Part shown: positions 1 to 10,774 of the stretch, one piece after another | How the letters are laid out: each line of letters starts with the position of its first letter | How positions within the stretch are numbered: the first letter of the stretch is position 1 | Assembly (NCBI GenBank): GCA_030789695.1 | Contig: CM061139.1 | Span: 3,673,878 to 3,737,877, forward strand | Source: Scilla litardierei | Taxonomy: Eukaryota > Streptophyta > Magnoliopsida > Asparagales > Asparagaceae | Length of the DNA stretch: 64,000 nt | Reading direction: 5' to 3' | Position numbers and translations under genes: made by a program | The notes under the pieces: generated by a model | Told to the model about the DNA's origin: nothing | Databases searched by the model: none | The model's input: the letters and a program-made list of their open reading frames with translations, nothing else

Positions 1-380
1 AATTCTTACCTGATCTGTATGAAAATGAGTTGCCCAGTGAGAACACTGACTCATCCAGTGCAAAATATATGCTACAAAAACTTCAGGTTTGATATTTCTT
101 TTTCTTTCTGTTGGCAAAATTTTAATCAAATCTTGTTACATTTTCTGTTTTCGTCTCTTCCAAGATTTCGATATGTTGGGATCATCTTCGGCTTGCTAAC
201 CTTTCGAGCACGAAATAATGTTCATAACATTTAATTTAGGGTTTTAAATAACTACCATTATTTGCAATGCCATATTTGTTAAGTCCTTGATTTCCATTGC
301 ATTTTCTTCAAAATGAGAGGAAAACTCTGTCTATTTATCCCTATCGTGATGAGTTATCCCAAACTGTTAATGATCATCAG
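1..380 (+). pseudogene. DEAH-box splicing helicase fragment (Prp2/DEAH1-like), two exons
   Basis: Positions 3-86 read in phase 0 as an acidic segment (FLPDLYENEL at its start, ending MLQKLQ), followed by a CAG|GT donor at 86/87. Positions 312-380 continue in phase 0 as NERKTLSIYPYRDELSQTV and end NDHQ before a second CAG|GT donor. This matches the conserved linker just before motif I (GETGSGKT) of plant Prp2-type DEAH helicases, which remodel the spliceosome in the nucleus. Family members normally read LPIYPYRDELLQAV. The expected acceptor before 312 is AA rather than AG; an alternative AG at 316-317 would drop two residues but keep frame. Motif I and later exons are not found before the LTR debris at 849. 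The gene may start left of the window and be truncated here, or this may be a captured fragment. Family assignment is fairly firm; functional status is unknown. Confidence 0.6.
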
Positions 381-848
381 GTTTGTATATCCAGAGCAAT
401 CAAGTTGGTAGATCTCATCACATCATTTTGGATGAAGCATTTATCAAAATGTGTATACTTTAGCAACCTTGATTCACTAATGTCTTTTGAATGAAATTCC
501 TTAAGATTGGAGTGAATTAATTGGTCAAGCTAGATGTTAAAGTAGTGTCTCCTTGAAGGTCACTGTATGACCCAATTATAAACCTGATACTTTTCAATCA
601 GTAATCCATGCACCCGCATCTTTCATATATTTTTAATGCACTAGCCATCTTGGTGCAATCAGTAACAAAAATGTCTATTTGGACTCTCAGACCTTATCGT
701 GGAGGATATGTATGAATTTGCTTTCTTCAACGAAGGAGTGTGAGACTAATTTAAGGACCTATTTCGGTATTCCCACACACATATGTTATTTAGATTTTTC
801 TTTGCCTTGTACTCTTGGAGGTAATATGATCAACTTAGAGGATAACTG
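381..848. other. AT-rich interval, no recognised feature
   Basis: This follows the second helicase splice donor, so it may be intron sequence. A chance-looking IILDEA string near 425 is not supported by flanking helicase motifs. Nothing else is recognised. Confidence 0.5.
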
Positions 849-1390
849 TGTCGCATCGAAAAGTACACCTTAGAGGGGGTGAATAGGGTGATCAACAAAT
901 TAAGAAATACGTGCAACACATATGCAGATAAAATCACAGAAAGCGCATCCAATCACAGATAACACTAGATGTACCCTAGTTCGATCGAATCTCGACATAC
1001 TCCAGCAACTCCCAAAGTCCACTAATAGATAAATCAGTCTCAACACGCATACAGACACTCAGAACTCGCAATTCTCTTGCTCCACGCTTACAAGCTCTAT
1101 AGATTCGTAAAATCCTATGCTCGATTGAACTAACCTAACTAGCTGGACTGTCTTAATCCACACCTCATGAATCAAGAATCCCAGAACTACATCACATAGT
1201 TCTCTCACCACAAAAATAATATGAAAATAATACAAGGATCAAATCAAACTACAACTTAAAAATATTAATAAAAAGTTCAGAGTGCTCAGTTTGTGGCGTC
1301 GATGTGTCCTCGTCGATGTGTCCCCGTCGATTTGTCATAGACAGCTCCGCAATGGTTCTGACCGTTCGTCAATCGGAGGTCTTTGTTGAA
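849..1390 (-). mobile_element. SIRE-like LTR fragment, reverse orientation
   Basis: It begins TGTCGCATCG and soon carries the block ccttagagggggtgaatag. This matches the 3' end of SIRE-type LTRs elsewhere in the window (actagaggggggtgaatag at 20407, 32350 and 43133). It continues with an LTR-like stretch (ctagttcgatcgaatctcg) in the same relative place as the ggttcccc/ggttcgg blocks of the other LTRs. The far end is not defined. 1361-1378 contains an 18-mer shared with the decayed Copia LTR at 11532. Confidence 0.4.
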
Positions 1391-1485
1391 AGATATGGCT
1401 TCTCGAACATGAATGATCCTTTCTACAAATTTGATTTGTTCTGGTACTGATCTGCAAAATTTGAACTATGTCTTCTTCCGGGTTA

Positions 1486-1700
1486 ATTGCTTTTGCTCCT
1501 CTGATGCATGCGTCAGTTGCCTAGGGGGCTGTGCTTCCTCTGTTGGTGAACTGTAAAAGCAAAGACACAAAGATGAAAGGGGTTAACTGCCGTCTTGCAG
1601 GTTTATTGCTTTTGCTCCTCTGATGCATGCGTCAGTTACTTAGGGGGGTCGTGCTTCCTCTGTTGGTGAACTACAAAATCAAAGACAGAAAGGTGCAAAG
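1486..1700. repeat. Imperfect tandem duplication, ~117 bp unit
   Basis: The block ttgcttttgctcctctgatg...gttggtgaact occurs at about 1486-1576 and again at about 1605-1695 with a few substitutions. No coding sense was recognised. The flanking 1700-2103 is pyrimidine-rich noncoding sequence. Confidence 0.7.
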
Positions 1701-2044
1701 GATTAATTAAAGTAAACTTTACTTTTCAAAATAACCTTCTCTCTCTCTCAATATAACCCCCCTCCTTTTTCATGCAACAAAATTTTTTATGGAAGTAGGC
1801 TGCGTGAGTTTCTAGGTTCTGCAAAAACCAAAACAACAAGAAGCATTTTAAAAAAGAAGTAATTAAGGCAATGAGAAAGATTTAATTAAGAAACTCTTTA
1901 GATCTCTCTCTCCCCCCTCCCCCCCTCTCTCTTGCTTTTTTGACCTCGTATACATGCACTTTCTGTTCCGATCTGGTGCATTTTGGTGCCTGCAAAACAA
2001 GGATCAAGTTAAAGGGAAAGGATTAAAATAACAAATCTTTTTGA

Positions 2045-2068
2045 TCTCTCTCTCTCTCTCTCTCTCTT
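2045..2068. repeat. (CT)n microsatellite
   Basis: About twelve CT units, with shorter CT-rich tracts nearby at about 1738 and 1905. Confidence 0.9.
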
Positions 2069-2103
2069 CTCTTCTCTTTTTCCTTTGATTCCAACCACCA
2101 CCA

Positions 2104-2890
2104 TGTTGAGTATTGGACTTCTCCCTACTTGGTGTTAAAGATGAGCAAACATAAATACTTGTGACTAATCCCTTATTTGCAGTTAATCCATTGGCCATGC
2201 ATGTCATAAAGATCAATTAGCAATGGATGATACTCAAAGATCATTGAAAGCAAAGAAAGTGGATTAGATGATCATAGATGGTGATTGATGCCCCGAGAAG
2301 ACTTCAAGCTCATGCGTTGGAAAGAAGAGAGAGTTCTTCAAGTGTAATTTTCTTGTTTCTCTTCTAGTATGTAGAGTAGAAGTAGAACTTTGTTGGAGCA
2401 CACACATCTTTATTTCAGTCTTAGGATTTTTTCATATCAACTTTCCTTAGGCGTCAATTCATTTCTATCTAGACTGTGCTGTTATAATCTCTACAGCCGA
2501 CTGTCTCAAAACAATCGACTGTGTTTTGTTCTACAGTCGCCTGTTATACATAATCTTTATCAGTCTAGTTTTGGGCTTCTTAGCTTTAACTCCTTCAGGC
2601 GACTGCAATACATTTCACAGGCGCCTGTCCAAGTGACAGTCGACTGTGTTTTGTTGTTAATCAGTCACATGTCTATCTTAAGCCCAAATCGTTTTCTCTG
2701 CTTTGATCTGGCCAGTCGACTATTGTTGTATTGTCAGTCGACTGTTCAATGACACAGTAGATTGTCAATGCTTCAAAAGTCGTATGTCTTTGAGCCTCTT
2801 TGATGACTCAACTCTCTGGAAAATGTCAGGGACTTGACTGTCGTCTGTAGAAGGAATTACAGTCGCCTGTTTAGTTTAACATTATTCAAA
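2104..2890 (+). mobile_element. Truncated SIRE-like LTR (U3 part only), forward orientation
   Basis: It starts TGTTGAGTATTGGACTTCTC and then gatgagcaaacataaata. Read on its own strand, this resembles the first 60 bases of the Copia-2 LTR, which begins TGTTGAATATTGGACTCCCC on the minus strand. It carries an array of CAGTCGACTG-like words at 2494-2869, as in Copia-1. No TATA box, R/U5 or LTR end follows, so the piece is truncated near 2890. Confidence 0.55.
2494..2869. promoter_or_regulatory. Array of CAGTCGACTG/CAGTCGCCTG words in truncated LTR
   Basis: About ten near-palindromic 10-mers (cagccgactg, caatcgactg, cagtcgcctg, caggcgcctg, cagtcgactg and relatives) are spaced about 20-50 bp apart. 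It is the same word family as the Copia-1 U3 array at 21254-21774, in a diverged element. Confidence 0.7.
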
Positions 2891-4157
2891 ATTAGTATGA
2901 GAATTATGCAAATTATAGCTACTAATCATGTAAAATAACTTGCCATTTAAAGAATGAGGATTTTTACAAATAACAATATAAAAGGACTTAAATTTCTACA
3001 TTAAATTAACAAGCTCAATTCCATTACATCATTGCTACCAATTAGAAAGGCATGGCAAGATTATTACTTAGAACTGGGATAATTAGTTTCAACATGGTAC
3101 AAAGATGTATGCTAATAGAAAATTTTACTAAACTTCCATAATTTGAATATAATTGAACAACATATTACAAAAAATTGAATAAATAAACAATTTCAACAAT
3201 TAAGTAACTAATTCCAATATTTAAAAATAATATTCGTGTTAGAGTGGAATCCCTACCTCTCAAAGTCCACCATTTCCTTCCTTAAAACCATTTCACCTCT
3301 TAATTCCTCCTTAATGTCTTCCTTCCTTTCAAGTCCTCATCAATGCCTCGTCATTTCTCCTTCCTTTTAATTCCTCCTTAATTCAAGATGTTGCCAAATT
3401 AAAAGAGTGGGGAAAAGAATTATATTCGGCCAAATGGGAGAGCAAGGATTGCTTACGGCAAGGCATAGATAAAATAAGGAACGAAAAAGGAAAGAAAAAG
3501 AAGAGAAATAAGAAAATGAATAAAAAGAAATGAAAACTCCATCTTGCCATCTTTGTATTTTCCCTACCCTTTTCTAAATTTTCTTTTTTACAAAAAATCC
3601 ATGAAGAGGCCACATGCCTCAGGACTCACCCAAAACTTAGCTTAGTGTCCACATGTGTGTCACATTTAGAAAAATGGGATTTTGGAAAATAATTATTTAT
3701 CATGACATATAGGAAAAAACACTAATGCCCCTTACCAACTCAAGAAGCCTAAATGAGTATTCTAACCTCACCTCTTCTAGTTATTAACAAGAATGTCATC
3801 CTATGAAACTACCCCTCAACTTAGATAGATAATTACAATCATGCCATTATTCATGCATACAAGCACATGTATATACAAAAATACACATAGTTATATATAC
3901 ACATATATCTATCTTCATGTACACCTACTATGCACCCATATATCCACATATACACTAGACAATGTATACATATACACATACATACACTGGTCTAGGTATA
4001 CACTACCAATATACGTACTTACCAATACACATACTTACATATACCAATATTTTTAACATAACTTACAACCATATATACCCAAACATAGTCCAATTTATAT
4101 ATCACTACATAAATATGTAAACATACTAAATACATGTATTATTGTACATCTAAGGAT

Positions 4158-4160
<3 letters not shown>
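2891..4160 (-). other. AT-rich noncoding region, possible Gypsy LTR remnant ending at 4336
   Basis: No coding potential. Pyrimidine-rich repeats (ttaattcctccttaa twice near 3300-3380) are followed by text such as ccacatgtgtgtcac. A TA/CA-rich stretch (3841-4330) then ends cagggcattaca at 4336, which in reverse is a typical LTR start (TGTAATGCCC). No partner LTR or target duplication was found, so this is only a candidate. Confidence 0.3.

Positions 4161-4201
<41 letters not shown>
4161..4201. repeat. (CA)n microsatellite
   Basis: About twenty uninterrupted CA units inside a longer TA/CA-rich tract. Confidence 0.95.
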
Positions 4202-4203
<2 letters not shown>

Positions 4204-4336
4204 TCACATATAACACACCTTATATCCATGTATACTTCCCTACGTATAAAGATAAAATACATAAAAGGTAGACATACATACAAGTATACAAGTGTAGAAG
4301 CATACAAAATTATAGTATATCATACACAGGGCATTA

Positions 4337-5940
4337 CAGCCCACCCCTCGAAACTGAACGACCCTCCGATATCGTCAGCCGTAAGATGAAGGGGCCACCC
4401 CCTTCGCAACTGAACGACCCTCCGGTGTTGTCAGCCATAAGACAAAGGTGCCATCCCCTCGCAACAGAACGACCAGCCGGTATCGTCAGCCGTAAGACGA
4501 AGGGGCCACCCCCTCGCAACTGAATGACCCTCCAGTATCGTCAGTCGTAAGATGAAGGGGACATTTGCTTTCGCAACTGAACGACCCTACCATGTTGTCA
4601 GCCGTAAGACGAAGGGGCCACCCCCTTGCAACTAAACGATCCTCCAGTGTCATCAGCTGTAAGACGAAGGGGCCACCCCCTTGCAACTGAATGACATTCC
4701 CGTGTCGCCAGCCATAAGCCGAAGGGTTACCCATTTGCAACTGAATGGCCCTACCGTGTCATCAGCCATAAGACGAAGGGGCCACCCCCTTGCAACTGAA
4801 CGAGCCTATTGTGTCGTCAGTCGTAAGGCGAAGGGCCACACCCTTCGCAACTGAACGACCCTCCAATGCCGTCAGCTGTAAGACGAAAGAGCCACCCCCT
4901 TCGTAACTGAACGACCCTACTGTGTCGTTAGCCGTAAGGGGAAGGGGCCACCCCCTCGCAACTGAATGACCCTCCTATGTCATTAGCAGTAAGGCGAAGG
5001 GGCCATCCCATTCGCAACTGAACGACCCTATCATGTTGTCAGCCGTAAGACGAAGGGGCCACCCCCTCGCAACTAAACGACCCTACCGTGTCATCAGCCG
5101 TAAGAAGAAAAGGCCACCCCCTTCGCAACTGAACGACCCTATTATGTCGTTAGTTGTAAGACGAAGGGGACATACCCTTCGCAACTGAACGACCCTCTGG
5201 TGTCGTCAGCCGTAAGATGAAGGGGCCACCTCCTCGCAACTGAACAACTTTACCGTGTCTCAGTCGTAAGACGATGGGCCACCCCCTTCGCAACTGAACG
5301 ACCCTCCGATGTCGTCAGTCGTAAAACTAAGGGGCCACCCCTTCGCAACTGAACGACCCTACCGTGTCGTCATCCGTAAGACGAATGGGCCACTCCCTCG
5401 CAACTGAATGACACTACTGTTTCATCAGCCGTAAGGTGAAGGGGCCATCCCATTCGCAACTGAATGACCCTACTGTGTCATCAGCCGCAAGGCAAAGGGG
5501 ACACCCCATTCGCAATTGAACGACCCTACCATGTCGTCAGCCGCAAGGCAAAGGGGACATCCCATTCGCAATTGAACGACCCTACCATGTCGTCAGCCGC
5601 AAGGCAAAGGGGACACCCTATTCGTAATTAAACGACCCTACTGTGTCGTCAGACGCAATATGAAGGGGCCACCCCCTCACAACTGAATGACCCTACCGTG
5701 TAGTCAACCGTAAGACGAAGGGGCCACCCTCTTGCAACTGAACGACCCTACTGTATTGTCAGCCGTAAGCCGAAGGGGGCACCCCCTCAAAACTGAACGA
5801 TCATATTCGGTCGTTGACCATAAGCCGAAGGGACCACCCCCTCGCGACTGAACGATCCTATTACGTTGTCGGCCATACGACAAAGGGGTCACCCCCTCGT
5901 TATCAAACGACGTAACTTGGTGGTTGGTCATAAGCTAAAA
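4337..5940. repeat. Minisatellite, ~55 bp unit, about 28 copies
   Basis: The repeated unit runs cgtaagacgaaggggccacc, then ccctcgcaactgaacgaccc, then taccgtgtcgtcagc. Units differ by scattered substitutions and small indels. Apparent reading frames through it are only the repeat translated. It lies next to the antisense ORF remnant of a Tat-lineage Gypsy. Tat elements are known to carry variable tandem repeats near their 3' untranslated region, so it most likely belongs to that element. Confidence 0.9.
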
Positions 5941-6351
5941 AGTCACCCATACAAAACTGCAAGGATTGCACCTTACTACGAGGGCTAATGAGGGTATGAT
6001 TCAACGATTCAACCCCTACCATATTGAGCAATGTCTTAGCCCGTTGAAAGGAGCCAAATGGCAATACAGCCACTCATACGAATAATGACAAACAAAGAGG
6101 TATACGTCAACTTTTGACGATATCTTATATTACAAAATTTTCATTTTCTTATTATATGTGCCCATTATACATTCAAAACCCCCACACATTCAAAAATTTG
6201 GCGGGGTAAGAAACTTTTTTAGATCCCTCAGCTGGATCAGTATGCCCTTGGTCTCCTTCGATCGAAGCAACATGCTCTTGATCCCTTGGAGCACTACCAT
6301 CTGCAACCTCACCCGTCACGACGACAGCTTCGTCAACGGGAACATCCCCCT
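5941..6351. other. Noncoding spacer between minisatellite and broken ORF
   Basis: No feature recognised. The forward reading frames across 6158-6621 are shadows of the minus-strand coiled-coil coding remnant. Confidence 0.5.
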
Positions 6352-6834
6352 TTATGGCTTGGCCCTGATCATTGTCATCAACGATCGGGAAAACACTGGG
6401 ATTTGGTCAATCTTGGTAGCAAAATCGAGGAATCGATCTTTTACCTCCGATCGATATCGCTCATACACATGTGTACACAGTTCATCGAAGTCGGGCAATG
6501 TGTCCATATGTTCTTGGACCGCCTTCTCCACGATTTCCCTCGCGTTGACTCCCCGAAAGCTGTTAATGAGGCGGGCATAGAGATAATTCTCTCTGGCCTC
6601 CCACTCAGCCCTTTTCTCTAGCAGCGTCTTCTCTGCTTGCTCCCTCAAGGCAATTTGATCAACATCTCTCTTACGCGACTCACCTAACTCGTGCTCGAGT
6701 TGGAGCACCCGTGACTGTCTCAATTTGCTAAGAAGCTCCAATCTATCCAACTTTGCCTGGGCCATCTCAACAGCTATTCTGATCGTCGTTAGCGTGACTT
6801 CATGATTGGCCACCATCGATGTGCGTCGACGCAA
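6352..6834 (-). pseudogene. Tat antisense ORF remnant, C-terminal coiled-coil part
   Basis: The 160-residue minus-strand frame is heptad-rich and charged (KLRQSRVLQLEHELGESRKR, then LREQAEKTLLEKRAEWEARE), a long coiled coil with no membrane segment or catalytic motif. It follows the 6931-7874 part after about 100 bases that could be a degenerate intron (a TAG and GTAATT at about 6925, an AG near 6850). Coiled-coil tails are typical of plant proteins with the Transposase_28 ('putative gypsy type transposon') domain. I read it as the end of the same broken gene. No intact start is visible. Confidence 0.5.
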
Positions 6835-6930
6835 CGCAACGCAACGCTAGCCACAAGAGCATACAGACAAGTAAAAGCTATTAGTATCTATGCATGCTTC
6901 ATCCATAATGAAGACACATGCAATAATTAC

Positions 6931-7874
6931 CTAAAAGTTCGCATGAACGAAAATTGAGGATAGCCTCTCGTAATCGACCCTCTTCAGAACGGCCTTATCC
7001 CGGGGTAGGGTCGCATTCTCGATAATCCGTGAGGCGGTCCCGCAATCCAAAAGTGCTGATTCATCCTTTTTGATTGGGAACTCCAGCTGAAGGAGGTCCT
7101 TCGCGGGAAAATCAAATAGGGCCTGAGGTGATCGAATTTCCGACAAAAGCGATCTAAATTCTTCAGGAATGTCCTCGGTCAAAGACACCGAAGGGAACAG
7201 ACCTCCCCAAGGCCACGAATCCTGATGTGGAATGGGCTCCGAAAGAGGAGGGGTCTCTCCTAAATCTCTCTCTGAAGGAGGCCCCTGTTCTTGTTCATGG
7301 GGTTGGACCTCATCACGTGACTGACTCTTATCCAAAGAAGCAGACGGGCCCATGGCGTCATTTGACCCAAACAACTCTGAGTCGCTAAGGCGAAGCTTCC
7401 GTCGTCGTCTCTTTATTCCCTCAACTGCCAACCACATCAAATTCAGTGGGGAGCTTCTTCTTTTTCCTCTGCTGAGGACGAGTCGGCTGAGAAGCCCCAT
7501 GAGCGACAATGGGCAAACCCTCAGAGGTCAATGTCATCCCTTCCTCCATAAGAGGCATTTGAGGAGACGACACATTGTCCTCAGCTTCTCTGATGGAAGC
7601 CTCGACCCCTTCCCTTAACTCGGGGTCCACCTGGTATTCTAGGCCAACCATGCCTACAAGAAAAAAGAAATTTTCAATAAGACGAAGATCAAATTGGTGA
7701 TGGGCGGGGTCGAATCGACCTTTCGTCCATACAGTGCTGCAGAGCACCAAGTCAGTCCACAACCATTTAGTCTTCCTAGTCTCTCTGGCAGCTTCAATAA
7801 TGAATCGGTGATTTTCTTCCCATCATCGGATAAAGGCTTGTCTTCTGTCGTGCCCAAATCAGGCATACCCCATC
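6931..7874 (-). pseudogene. Tat antisense ORF remnant, middle part, frameshifted
   Basis: The reading runs in one frame from the boundary at 7874 through WLWTDLVLCSTVW, FFFLVGMVGLEYQVDPEL and a lysine-rich RKKKKLPT. It then shifts frame near 7430-7500 into RRRRKLRLSDSELFGSND and an acidic, proline-rich stretch ending near FVHANF at 6931. It is the direct continuation of 10203-10732 once the solo LTR is removed: both sides carry the CCATC duplication. It contains at least one frameshift. In Grande/Ogre-type Tat elements an antisense ORF of this kind lies between pol and the 3' LTR, which fits the plus-strand LTR pieces at 19963 and 61969. Confidence 0.55.
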
Positions 7875-8216
7875 TGTTGGAAGCAACGATCTAGGATCTT
7901 GGTTTGATGATGACAAACGCGTCGGTATATCTAATGTGTGTGCTCAGTGTGTTTCAGGCTCGAAACAATACATCTAGGCTATTTGGCGGAATTGTTATTC
8001 GTATAGCACTTTGGGTGAGATGGAGTGTGTGTGTGCACAGAGAAGTTGGACTTGGTCCAATGAGGGATGAGTTGGAGCCAATTCTTTTCTAATGAAGATT
8101 TATTTAAATTAATTAGAAGATCTTATTCTATCTTCTAACCCCTCTTTAATTCAAAATCCCAATCAAAATACAAAATCCCTATCTCTTAGGGATTCTCCTC
8201 AAAAACCCTAGTCTAT

Positions 8217-8228
8217 CCTATAAAAACC
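8217..8228 (+). promoter_or_regulatory. TATA box of the solo LTR
   Basis: CCTATAAAAACC lies 340 bp into the LTR, in the expected place and orientation. Unlike the other LTRs here, the 340 bp upstream show no palindrome array. Confidence 0.6.
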
Positions 8229-8454
8229 CTCTCAACCCTAATATAGAGGGTGCGACAATACAATCATAAAAAGGGGTGACGGCAACACAAAAAAAGTAGG
8301 GCTATACAAAGTTTTAAAAGGCTACGACATTCATATAAAAAAAATTGTGTGACATATAAAAAGCCCTCCTAACTGCAACCCTCAAAAGGAGCCTTCTTCA
8401 ATTTTTGTTTATCATCTAATCCTTAATCTTCATTGCCGTAAGGAGAAAAGGCCA

Positions 8455-9440
8455 AGCATTTACATTGAGCCCGACGCCGACGAAGAAAAGCATCGAGCAT
8501 CTTCATCCACCATCAAGAGATCTCCACGCAAGACATCGCCGGAGAAGCCCTCGCCGTGAAGAACTAAAGTCCGAAGCGAGCAGCTGCCATTTAAAACGAA
8601 GAGCTCACCTCCGCTGCTGATCGAAGACGCCATCGCCATCTCGAGAGGAAGCCCCCATCGTCGAAGAAGCTTCCGATGTCGTTGAGATCGCTGGTCGTCG
8701 TTGCTGTCAAAGTCGAATCAAAGTCGCCGCCGTTAATCGAAGTCGCAGCGGAGCAGCCATCACCGAAGTCGGAGCCCCGACTGTCGAAGCCTCCCGTCGC
8801 TGCTGTCGTCCTCATCATCTCGTAGCCGCCGTCGTCACCGAAGTCTCCGTAAATCGAAGAGCCCGACACCGCTGTCGAGGAGAAGACCACCGCTGCCGAG
8901 GAGGAGATTGCCGCTGCCGTTCGAAGCCGTCACCGAGAGCTGAAGAAGCCTTCGTCGTAGCTTGCTGCTGTCGAAGAAGAAGCCGAGATCGTCACAGCTG
9001 TAGCTGCTGAAGATCACCGCCGATGATGAGGCCTGCTTCCCCTCGCTGCTCAGAGATCGCCGTTGACGACGAAGACCGCTCGGAGAAGAAGCCCACGCCG
9101 ACGCCCGCACCGAAGATCTCGCCGTCGATAGCTGCTACCTCATCGTCGTCGTGAAGAAGACAAAAACTCCGGAGAAGTTGCCGTCGAACATCCGTCACCG
9201 ACGAGATCGACGCCTGCATGCCCTTGATCAACGACAGCCGCACGATCGAGCGAATCAGCGGCCAAGATCTCCTCATGCATAAGCTCGTGAAGGATTCCGC
9301 GTGAATCGAAACGAAAATTGCTTTCGTTTCTCGAGCTGCCGTGGACGAAGAGGAGCCGTGAGATCGAAAAACAACGGCCAGGATTGAAGAAGAGGTGGCC
9401 GCGTGAAGATTCGAAGCGGAGGGATTTTGGTGCTGACATG
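8455..9440. repeat. Degenerate GAAG/GCCGTCG triplet-rich block in solo LTR
   Basis: About 1 kb of cryptic simplicity built from cgaag, ccgtcg and gccgctg words with rough 3-base periodicity. This opens minus-strand frames of about 100-170 residues that are low-complexity Ser/Gly/Asp/Arg and resemble no family. It lies downstream of the TATA box, so would be transcribed leader. Confidence 0.65.
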
Positions 9441-9828
9441 GCACTATACAGGCCGCACGATCACAAATCAACTGCGGAGAATTTAATTGGGGATTGCTTT
9501 GCACACCGACCGAAGCTTAAAAGAGTTGAATTGGGTCTGCTTTGCACACCGACCGCATTATTTAAGGGAGTTGCTGAGCGCACAGCCTACTGCCTTATAA
9601 GGATTTGAACTGTAATTGCTTTACACACAGACCAGTGTGTATCTTGACATCCAGGAGTCGGATTGAGACACCGCTTGCGTCAGATTGGAGCTGACGACGT
9701 GCTGATTGACAGAGACGCCTACACAGACACAAACTAAGCATTTCTAAACTCTAAACTCCTTTATTTGTGTCTTAGTGTAACGTTCTCTGTAGGGGAAACT
9801 TTTACCATTTTTGTGGACTATTTTGGGA

Positions 9829-9881
9829 CTTGTCTAGTTGGGACTAGACAAGTGGGACCCAGCTAGTTTGGGACTAGCTGG
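9829..9881 (+). other. Two perfect hairpins sharing a TGGG loop (R/U5 of solo LTR)
   Basis: CTTGTCTAGT (9829-9838) pairs with ACTAGACAAG (9843-9852) around TGGG. CCAGCTAGT (9859-9867) pairs with ACTAGCTGG (9873-9881) around TTGGG. A third, TTCTCGTG/CACGAGAA around ggttg, lies at 10135-10155. Confidence 0.8.
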
Positions 9882-10202
9882 TAGAAAGCTTTGCTAGGAT
9901 TGATAGTGAGAGGAAACACTGTGTGTGGGGTACTGAGAGTCTGGCGAGTGTAGAGACGTAGAGGGTGCTCTGAGCGTGCTCTAACTTGTGACTTTGTACC
10001 AATTGCACTATTCAATCTAGTATTTGCTTTGGGGGCTGGACGTAGGTCGACGGGTCGACCGAACCAGGGTATATCTGTGTGTTCTCTGAGATTGCCTATC
10101 TTTTACTCTGGTTGTATTTTTAACTGCGTGTGATTTCTCGTGGGTTGCACGAGAATTTTTTATCAGCCTATTCACCCCCCAGGCTAGGATCCAGATCCAA
10201 CA

Positions 10203-10732
10203 CCATCGAGTGCAGAAACTCGCCTCGCCTTGAAATACGACGAATACGAATTGGTCTTTTCAATTCGGATTTGAGGTAGGGAGGTCGTCAAATAATTTTC
10301 TACCTCGAAGAGCGGTTATCATATACCAACCTTGGGTCTTGAGAGGAGAATCATGAAAAAGTAATTGAATAACTCCATCATTGGTTTAACCCTGTTCATC
10401 ACGCACAATGTGATGAAGCCGACCAGTACCCCTACGGCGTTCGGCATCAATTAGCAAAGGGAAAGGTTCATCGTACTTGGAAAATAGAACATAAAATGAT
10501 TCATGGGAAATCAAAGTCCCCATTGAAAGGCATTGACATAAATTCCAACCTCTCGATCGCCAGGGCAAAGAACCCTTTCATCCCTCTCGGGCAACCGGAT
10601 CTGGTAATCGAGTCAGACATATTTCTCCTGGAACTCGGGAATTTGATCCGTGCCCACTTTAGAGACTTGGTTGGCGATCAAACTGGGCATGACGACTTCC
10701 TCCTTACCCTTCTGAGCAATGGAAGCTGAACC
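10203..10732 (-). pseudogene. Tat antisense ORF remnant, Transposase_28-like domain
   Basis: Minus-strand pieces read VLCPGDREVGIYVNAFQWGL, then in a shifted frame FPMNHFMFYFPS, LMPNAVGVLVGFITLC and PMMELFNYFFMILL. The order and spacing match the plant Transposase_28 (PF04195) pattern: a V-x-V-A short motif, a PxxxFF segment, a 'LxPNxWR' segment, a 'FxxLC' segment and a 'FxxFF' segment. It is broken by an in-frame TGA, a second TGA/TAG and at least one frameshift. The start lies at 19858 beyond the decayed Copia insertion (GAACC duplicated at 10728-10732 and 19821-19825). Assignment is from memory of the family and needs a profile search. Confidence 0.6.
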
Positions 10733-10774
10733 TGAAGGGGTTTCTGGGACACTTAGGGCACAAAAACTCTATGC

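Larger units (their letters stand above)
7875..10202 (+). mobile_element. Solo LTR of a SIRE-like Copia element, TSD CCATC
   Basis: It starts TGTTGGAAGCAACG, has ggtttgatgatgacaaac near its start and tattcaccccccaggctagg near its end, and finishes ATCCAACA. The 5 bp duplication CCATC flanks it exactly (7870-7874 and 10203-10207). No second LTR or internal domain exists, so it is a solo LTR left by LTR-LTR recombination. It splits the Tat antisense ORF. At 2.3 kb it is long, mainly because of the triplet-rich block at 8455-9440. Confidence 0.88.

Noticed and set aside
417..460. IILDEA string as helicase motif II
   Set aside because: No other helicase motifs nearby, a stop soon after, and motif I would have to come first.
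4337..5940. Repeat-spacer look of the 55 bp array, as in CRISPR
   Set aside because: The repeat is continuous and diverged with no unique spacers, and the context is plant transposons.
8591..9504. Minus-strand frames of 90-170 residues as genes
   Set aside because: Low-complexity Ser/Gly/Asp translations of a triplet-periodic LTR block, with no family resemblance.
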